Below, piece by piece: positions 61,465 to 64,000 of a stretch of 64,000 nt of DNA. This stretch comes from G965205725 sp965205725 (GTDB lineage Bacteria; Pseudomonadota; Gammaproteobacteria; Pseudomonadales; Halieaceae), in assembly GCA_965205725.1 (NCBI GenBank), contig OZ242189.1, positions 2,294,001 to 2,358,000 on the forward strand. Direction: 5' to 3'. The notes beneath the pieces were generated by a model, which was not told where the DNA came from, did no database searches, and saw only the letters and a list, made by a program, of their open reading frames with translations. Within the stretch, counting starts at the first letter, position 1. Every line of letters starts with the position of its first letter. A program made the translations under genes and the position numbers.

Positions 61465-62628
61465 CTACCTGGGCATACCGAGCATTCGCTCAGCTATGAT
61501 ATTGCGTTGAATTTCGTTAGTGCCTGCGTAAATCGGCCCAGACTGCGCAAACAACCAACCGTCCAACCAGGTGCCAACACCTGCGGCATCCGGCGCGTGA
61601 GGCAACAACTCGGCACGCGCACCCAAAATACTCATGGCGGTGGCGTGCATATTTTGATCCAGCTCCGACCAGAAAATTTTGTTGGTGGATGACTCCGCCC
61701 CTATTTTGCCGCCCTTGTTTATTCGGCACGCGGTCTGATAAGTCGTCAGGCAATAACTTTCAGCATCGAGATAGGCGCGAATCACGCTATCCCTGATCGC
61801 AGGGTCATTATCCGCGCTGGTTTGGTTGACTTTGTAGAGGGTTACCAGGCGTCGCGCAGTTTCCTGAAAACGCGCTGGCGAGCGCAGCATCAGGCCACGC
61901 TCAAAACCGGCGGTCGCCATCGCCACAGCCCAGCCTTTGCCCTCACCACCCAGGCGGTTCTCTACGGAAACTTCCACATTATCGAAAAAGATTTCGGCGA
62001 ATCCCGGCAATCCATCCAACTGGGGAATAGGCCGCACGGTAATACCCGGACTATCTAACGGCACTAAAATAAAGGTCAGACCACGATGGCGTTCGCTGTT
62101 CGGGTCAGTACGAAACAGACCAAAACACCAGTCCGCCCAAACTGCGCGGGTAGACCAGGTTTTCTGGCCGTTGATTACATACTTATCACGTTTGAGCTCT
62201 GCCCTGGAGCGAATTGCGGCCATATCAGAACCTGCATTGGGTTCCGACCATCCCTGCGCCCAGACCTCCTCAGCGGTGGCCATCTTCGGCAGAATACGCG
62301 CTTTCTGCTCTTCGGTGCCGTACTCCATGAGAGTTGGGCCCAATAAAAATATCCCATTCTGATTCACGCGCAGGGGCGCACCAGCGCGATAGTATTCTTC
62401 CTCAAAGATTAACCACTGAATAAGGTCGCAGGCGCGTCCACCCAGCTCCTCAGGCCAGGTCACCATGCCCCAGCGGCCTGCATTGAGCTGCGCTTCCCAA
62501 TCGCGGTGTTGCTGAAACCCTGCCTCGGTATCAAAACTTTGTAGTGGCTTGTTCGGCACATTAGCCGCCAGCCAGCCCTTTACCTCTTCCCGAAAAGCGT
62601 TTTGCTCGTCTGTGTAATCCAAATCCAT
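61465..62628 (-). CDS. Acyl-CoA dehydrogenase, large-type subunit
   Basis: 387 residues from MDLDYTDEQNAFREEVKGWL (62628). It has AQGWSEPNAGSDMAAIRS and VINGQKTWSTRA, and ends YAGTNEIQRNIIAERMLGMPR. The YEGT catalytic Glu is replaced by Ala, as expected for the partner-dependent subunit of a heteromeric dehydrogenase. The frame is open upstream into the EchA20-like gene, but the family N-terminus begins at 62628. It is probably paired with the 60278-61309 product. Confidence 0.88.
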   Translation of the reverse strand: MDLDYTDEQNAFREEVKGWLAANVPNKPLQSFDTEAGFQQHRDWEAQLNAGRWGMVTWPEELGGRACDLIQWLIFEEEYYRAGAPLRVNQNGIFLLGPTLMEYGTEEQKARILPKMATAEEVWAQGWSEPNAGSDMAAIRSRAELKRDKYVINGQKTWSTRAVWADWCFGLFRTDPNSERHRGLTFILVPLDSPGITVRPIPQLDGLPGFAEIFFDNVEVSVENRLGGEGKGWAVAMATAGFERGLMLRSPARFQETARRLVTLYKVNQTSADNDPAIRDSVIRAYLDAESYCLTTYQTACRINKGGKIGAESSTNKIFWSELDQNMHATAMSILGARAELLPHAPDAAGVGTWLDGWLFAQSGPIYAGTNEIQRNIIAERMLGMPR

Positions 62629-62653
62629 CTCGCGTCTGTCTCTGTTGTACGGC

Positions 62654-63412
62654 TCAGTCTTCAAACCTGGCGTCACGTTTTTCAACAAAGGCGTCGCGGG
62701 ATTCCTGGGAATCCCCCAGCGTATACGCCTCGAAAGTGAAGCCCTGCTCCCAGCGGTATTTAGCTTCCAGGCTGCCATCTTCAACACCGGTCAATGCCTC
62801 TTTGGCCAACTTAACCATCGCGGGTGACTTTGCAGCAATTTTGACCGCAATATTTCGGCACGCCGCAAGCAACTCAGCGCGGGGCACAACCTTTTCAATG
62901 GAACCAAACCGGTAGGCTTCTTCGGCGTTCATAAACTCACCGGTGAAATACAGATAGCGAACTTTTTGCACCGGAAACAGACGTTGCAGATGAGCACCAC
63001 CGCCCATCGCGCCACGATCAATTTCCGGCACACCGAAACTGGCATCATCTGCACACACCACGATGTCTGCCGCGCCGGCCATACAGATACCGCCACCCAA
63101 CACAAATCCATGCAGGCCAATAATGACCGGCTTGGGATTCAGGTGCATGGCCTTGAAGGTGGCGTAGTTACCTCGGTTTACATCGACAATCTTGCCAGCA
63201 TCGGCTGCCAGTTCCTTGATATCAACGCCCGCGCAAAACCCTCGACCTGTAGCGGTAATCACAATCACTCGCACATCGTCGTTGCCACCCAGCGCGTTGA
63301 TTTCATCGGCAATCGCAAACCAGCCCTGGCTGTCAAACGCATTCACTGGCGGATGATTCAGAACCATCTCGGCGATGCCATCAGTCAGGGTTGTCGAGCA
63401 TGGTTTAGACAT
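62654..63412 (-). CDS. EchA20-like crotonase (steroid ring hydrolase)
   Basis: 252 residues. The segment NHPPVNAFDSQGWFAIADEI and FCAGVDIKELAADAGKIVDV match the EchA20 pattern (PPVNA...WFDLADA; GVDIKE), as do GGGAHLQRLFPVQKVRYLYF and RWEQGFTFEAYTLG near the C-terminus. EchA20 opens the last ring of the HIP-derived CoA thioester by hydrolysis of a cyclic diketone. It is 6 bases downstream of the IpdC-like gene and 26 bases upstream of the dehydrogenase start, clearly in one operon. Confidence 0.88.
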   Translation of the reverse strand: MSKPCSTTLTDGIAEMVLNHPPVNAFDSQGWFAIADEINALGGNDDVRVIVITATGRGFCAGVDIKELAADAGKIVDVNRGNYATFKAMHLNPKPVIIGLHGFVLGGGICMAGAADIVVCADDASFGVPEIDRGAMGGGAHLQRLFPVQKVRYLYFTGEFMNAEEAYRFGSIEKVVPRAELLAACRNIAVKIAAKSPAMVKLAKEALTGVEDGSLEAKYRWEQGFTFEAYTLGDSQESRDAFVEKRDARFED

Positions 63413-63417
63413 AGCTT

Positions 63418-64000
63418 CTACTCCTGTGTTTTTGCGGCAAGCGCCTGTAGCCGCTGCTCGGCTTCACGCACAATACCTCTAATTAAATCTTCACAACTGA
63501 GCAACTCGTTGATCACACCGGCCACCTGGCCACTGGGTAGCACACCGGCTTGAGGCTGGCCATCAACCATAGCTTTTTGAATAATCATTGGCGCATTGGC
63601 GGACATAATGGCCTGCGCGGCAGTCATGTCATCGCGCTGCATAGCAACCGCAGATTGCAACAGCCCGAGGAGACTGGCGCCGGTGTATTTACGAAAAGCG
63701 AGACCGTTGCGAACGGCCAGCACCCATTTTTTGAGTGGCCCCGCTTTTTCAAGCTCGGCTAGCAGTTCGTTCATAATCATCCGTTGCGGCAGCCCGTCCA
63801 TCGCGGTTGAGCGAATGATCACAGCGGGGTCTTTACAATCAATATACCTCTGTAGTGTGGCCTGGGGCACCGGGCTCTCTTTACTCATCAAAAAACGAGT
63901 CCCCATGGCGATGCCATCAGCACCGAAGCTCATAGCAGCGACGAGTCCGGCACCATCTTTAAACCCGCCAGCGGCAACCACCGGGACTTTGTCGCCCACA
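63418..64000 (-). CDS. IpdC-like nitronate monooxygenase-family flavoprotein (5' part outside window)
   Basis: The visible 194 C-terminal residues include VPVVAAGGFKDGAGLVAAMS and FGADGIAMGTRFLMSKES, the FMN-phosphate site of the 2-nitropropane dioxygenase fold, followed by RSTAMDGLPQRMI. IpdC is an FMN oxidoreductase of this fold acting on HIP-CoA intermediates. The start lies beyond the right edge. The next gene outward might be ipdA/ipdB, as in the known clusters. Confidence 0.8.
   Translation of the reverse strand, partial: VGDKVPVVAAGGFKDGAGLVAAMSFGADGIAMGTRFLMSKESPVPQATLQRYIDCKDPAVIIRSTAMDGLPQRMIMNELLAELEKAGPLKKWVLAVRNGLAFRKYTGASLLGLLQSAVAMQRDDMTAAQAIMSANAPMIIQKAMVDGQPQAGVLPSGQVAGVINELLSCEDLIRGIVREAEQRLQALAAKTQE

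Overview
The window reads as a chromosome segment of a marine-type gammaproteobacterium, probably a Cellvibrionales/Spongiibacteraceae-like lineage. This is inferred from the murJ-ribF-ileS-lspA-fkpB block, groESL next to fxsA, a class I fumarase, exonuclease I, and TonB-dependent uptake beside acyl-CoA catabolism. Placement below class level is a guess. No rRNA or tRNA gene was recognised. Almost all genes lie on the minus strand.

1-16.3 kb is housekeeping: fkpB (partial), lspA, ileS, ribF, murJ, a GTG-started pyrB, sbcB, fumarase, a crotonase, a membrane coiled-coil protein, a 12-unit tandem repeat array, a PuuD-type membrane protein, and groEL-groES under a composite promoter (sigma70-like box, perfect CIRCE, sigma32-like box), then fxsA.

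16.4-25.4 kb is a catabolic island for pyrimidine- or hydantoin-like rings: TonB receptor, beta-ureidopropionase-like amidohydrolase, NCS1 permease, dihydropyrimidinase, LLM-class flavin/F420 oxidoreductase, small DMT permease and a RutR-like regulator. Four 16-bp sites resembling the RutR operator (TTGACCAnnTGGTCAA) lie in front of these genes, so the cluster looks like one regulon. The regulator has no canonical start codon in the position its domain requires; ATT with a good ribosome binding site is the best candidate.

25.5-54.3 kb is an accessory surface locus. It holds an alkyltransferase-like protein, an AmpG-like permease, glycosyltransferases, a DUF4214-carrying methyltransferase, two very large DUF4214 proteins resembling type I-secreted S-layer or matrix proteins, a DUF4214 zinc metalloprotease with a paralogue in which every zinc ligand and the catalytic Glu are replaced, and a complete type I secretion operon (ABC, HlyD, TolC). 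The simplest model is that the ABC-HlyD-TolC machine exports the DUF4214 proteins, which are glycosylated or anchored to a glycan made by the local transferases. The locus is rich in microsatellites (a 17-base G tract after a start codon, 29-bp, 7-bp, 15-bp and 20-bp tandem repeats), transposase remnants and two families of MITE-like elements, three of four with 5-bp target duplications.

54.4-64 kb is an acyl-CoA catabolic operon whose gene set (IpdF-like SDR, two pairs of acyl-CoA dehydrogenase subunits, a second SDR, FadA6-like thiolase, EchA20-like hydrolase, IpdC-like flavoprotein) matches the steroid C/D-ring (HIP) degradation set described from actinobacteria and some proteobacteria. 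It continues beyond the right edge.
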